From: JAHEFU01 sp041395205
GTDB lineage: Bacteria; 4484-113; JAFGCY01
Direction of reading: 5' to 3'
Length of the DNA: 64,000 nucleotides
Assembly (NCBI GenBank): GCA_041395205.1
Contig: JAWLAZ010000001.1
Span: forward strand, 124,001 to 188,000
Position 1 is the stretch's first letter; every line of letters starts with the position of its first letter. The position numbers and the translations under genes are program-made. The notes under the pieces are model-generated. The model searched no databases and was not told the origin of the DNA. It saw nothing but the letters and a program-made list of their open reading frames with translations. This document shows, one piece after another, positions 62,430 to 64,000 of this stretch.

Positions 62430-63347
62430 ATGAACCCCGGCTATGCTTTCCTGCTGGCGCGCGTGATCGGCATGGGCCTCGAGCGCCCGCTGGTCAAGCG
62501 GCTCGGCGTGGAGCGGGACAACGTTGCCAGCGTGGTGCTCTACGTCGGGGCGGGCGAGCTGATGTTCCTCGCCGTGCTTGCCTGGCAATACATGCAGAAC
62601 CCGGCGCTGGCTGCCAACCTGCAAAGCTGGCTGCCACTGGCGATCATCCCCGGGCTGCTGAATGCCGCCTGCTTCTACTCCTTCATCGCCGCGATGCGTG
62701 TGGGCGAGGTCAGCCTGCTCACGCCGTTGTTCGCCTCCTGCTTCGTGCTGATGTATGCCATCGACGTGGCCGCGGGCTTCGCGCAGCTGGCTGCACTGCC
62801 GCTGGCAGGGGTGCTGCTTGTCACTCTGGGCGTGGCCTTCCTCAGTCCCGCGCGCGCGGTGGCCGGGGGGCGCATCTCAGTCTGGCAACGCTATGACCCG
62901 CGCTGGCTGCTCAGGCAACCGGGAGCAGTACTGATGCTTGTGAATGCCACGGCCTTCGCGCTGGTGCGCTTCTTTGACAAGAGCATGGCCAGCGATGCGC
63001 ATCCCGTGCTGTATGCCCTCGTTGTCAACCTGCCGACGGTGCTGATCGGGCTTGTGCTGCTGGCCGTCGGCAGCCTGCGGGGAAAGTCTTCGTCAATGTT
63101 TGCCCTCACGGCACTGGCCCGTGAACGCTGGGGCATCCTCGCGCTGCTGACAATCTTCGGCCAGGGGGCCTTCCTGATGCTCCTGTATGCGCTGGACTAC
63201 TTCCCGCCCAGCGTGATCGAACCCGTCACCCAGCTCGGGGTGTTCATCGCCATTGCACTTGGCGGCCTGTGGTTCGGGGAACAGACGAAGGCGCGCTGGC
63301 TGCCTGCTGCCATGGTGGTGGCCGGCGCAGCACTGCTGCTAGTTTGA
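62430..63347 (+). CDS. EamA/DMT-family transporter
   Basis: A 305-aa protein with about ten membrane helices in two repeats, the usual layout of drug/metabolite transporters. The first repeat ends LTPLFASCFVLMYAIDVAAG and the second LDYFPPSVIEPVTQLGVFIA with ALGGLWFGEQTKARWLPAAM, typical of the family. It probably exports small metabolites. The ATG at 62430 follows a TAAGAT box by eight bases, so the mRNA has very little leader. It converges with tyrS across a 56-bp gap filled by a nested hairpin element. Confidence 0.88.
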   Translation: MNPGYAFLLARVIGMGLERPLVKRLGVERDNVASVVLYVGAGELMFLAVLAWQYMQNPALAANLQSWLPLAIIPGLLNAACFYSFIAAMRVGEVSLLTPLFASCFVLMYAIDVAAGFAQLAALPLAGVLLVTLGVAFLSPARAVAGGRISVWQRYDPRWLLRQPGAVLMLVNATAFALVRFFDKSMASDAHPVLYALVVNLPTVLIGLVLLAVGSLRGKSSSMFALTALARERWGILALLTIFGQGAFLMLLYALDYFPPSVIEPVTQLGVFIAIALGGLWFGEQTKARWLPAAMVVAGAALLLV

Positions 63348-63349
63348 GT

Positions 63350-63402
63350 GGTGTGTCGGTCTTGAGACCGACAGGGCCATGTGGCTCTTAGAGCCACACA
63401 CC
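63350..63402. repeat. nested inverted repeat, three-way-junction-like
   Basis: TGTCGGTC-ttga-GACCGACA (63354-63373) and TGTGGCTCT-t-AGAGCCACA (63380-63398) are two perfect hairpins. The outer ends GGTGTGT (63350-63356) and ACACACC (63396-63402) also pair. The unit lies between convergent genes and has no T-tract. Confidence 0.8.
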
Positions 63403-63403
63403 T

Positions 63404-64000
63404 CTAGACCAGCCTGAAGACCTTGCGCTTGCCGACTTTCAGCACCGTGCCTGCCTTGTGCTCATACGTTGCCATCTTGTCCGTCACGGCTTCATCGTCA
63501 AGCTTGACAGCTCCGCTTTCCATCAGGCGCTGGGCTTCCTTCTTCGACGGGGCTGCATCAAGGTGCACGATCAGGTCGGCGAGCTTTGCCTCGGCCTGCA
63601 TCTCTGCCGGGATTGCCACTTCGGGGATGTCCTCTTCCGCGAAGCTCTTTTCCTGCACGGTGCGCTGGAAATGCGCCGCCGCTTCCGCAGCAGCATCCTC
63701 GCCGTTGTACATCGCCGTGATCCGCGTTGCCACCCACTTCTTGACTTCCATCGGTTCGCTTTCGATCTTCGACTTCCACTCGTCCTTCAGTTCCTTCGGA
63801 CCCTCGAGTGCGATGTCGATGTAGTGCGCGATCATCTCGTCCGTGATGCGCATCACCTTACCGAACATGTCCTCCGGCTTCTCCAGCACATCAATCGTAT
63901 TGCCCCAGCTCTTGGACATCTTGCGCCCGTCGGTACCCATCAGCAGCGGGAAGGTCAGCATCACATGCGGACCCTTCACCGCCGTGCCGGTCTGCAGGTT
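63404..64000 (-). CDS. tyrS: tyrosyl-tRNA synthetase, C-terminal part, cut by window edge
   Basis: The frame is open to the right edge, so the start is outside the window. The 198 codons present include the class I motif GRKMSKSWGN, the anticodon-binding helices (DMFGKVMRITDEMIAHYIDI) and a C-terminal S4 RNA-binding domain (SKKEAQRLMESGAVKLDDEA, then AGTVLKVGKRKVFRLV). The order fits bacterial TyrS of the TyrZ type. The enzyme charges tRNA-Tyr. The gene converges with the EamA transporter. Confidence 0.92.
   Translation of the reverse strand, partial: NLQTGTAVKGPHVMLTFPLLMGTDGRKMSKSWGNTIDVLEKPEDMFGKVMRITDEMIAHYIDIALEGPKELKDEWKSKIESEPMEVKKWVATRITAMYNGEDAAAEAAAHFQRTVQEKSFAEEDIPEVAIPAEMQAEAKLADLIVHLDAAPSKKEAQRLMESGAVKLDDEAVTDKMATYEHKAGTVLKVGKRKVFRLV

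Overview
The window looks like an origin-proximal piece of a GC-rich bacterial chromosome. It begins inside dnaN (minus strand, cut by the left edge), carries a parS-like pair of sites at 4254-4315, and ends inside tyrS (cut by the right edge). The phylum cannot be fixed from sequence alone. Useful traits are high GC, GroES/GroEL under a CIRCE operator, DUF3084, DUF4349, DUF4332 and DUF937 proteins, very many lipoproteins with long PKD/Fn3/beta-propeller ectodomains, and a strikingly high number of apparently leaderless genes: a -10 box of the form TANNNT ends 6-7 nt before the start codon in about 17 genes. Leaderless promoters of this kind are known from Deinococcus and Actinobacteria. An Armatimonadota-like or other little-cultured lineage is my best guess, with low confidence.

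Layout. 1-4.8 kb: dnaN, an HD hydrolase, a pair of paralogous unknown genes, an ABC-2-like membrane protein, and the parS-like sites. 4.8-16.9 kb: a lone HyuA-type ATPase, a lipoprotein/DUF3084/secreted-protein operon, a second ABC-2-like membrane protein, a DUF4349 lipoprotein, a possible DUF721 (DciA-like) protein, a secreted protein with two lectin-like domains, and an ATP-grasp ligase. 16.9-27 kb: housekeeping genes (tgt, groES-groEL, der, aquaporin) mixed with small membrane proteins and lipoproteins, one of which is frameshifted. 27-52.7 kb: a lipoprotein-rich region with six very large surface lipoproteins, three related medium ones, a small ArsR-controlled operon with arsC, a PLP enzyme, a putative zinc peptidase, folC, tRNA-Gln(CUG) and a TetR regulator. 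52.7-60.1 kb: the most unusual region. It holds a tandem duplication (period about 580 bp) of a two-gene cassette, each copy being a 109-aa lipoprotein plus an untracked 43-aa two-cysteine peptide, behind a promoter overlapped by two palindromes. An unknown helical protein, a propeller-cyclophilin fusion and two secreted cysteine-repeat proteins follow. 60.1-64 kb: DUF4332, a zinc-ribbon membrane protein, an orphan twin Clp-N protein, an EamA transporter and tyrS.

How the parts fit. The core genes serve replication, translation and protein folding. Most of the rest encodes the cell surface: about sixteen proteins have lipoprotein or cleavable signal peptides, and many belong to local paralogous families, so the envelope proteome appears to grow by local duplication. 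No transposase, integrase, phage gene or CRISPR array was seen.
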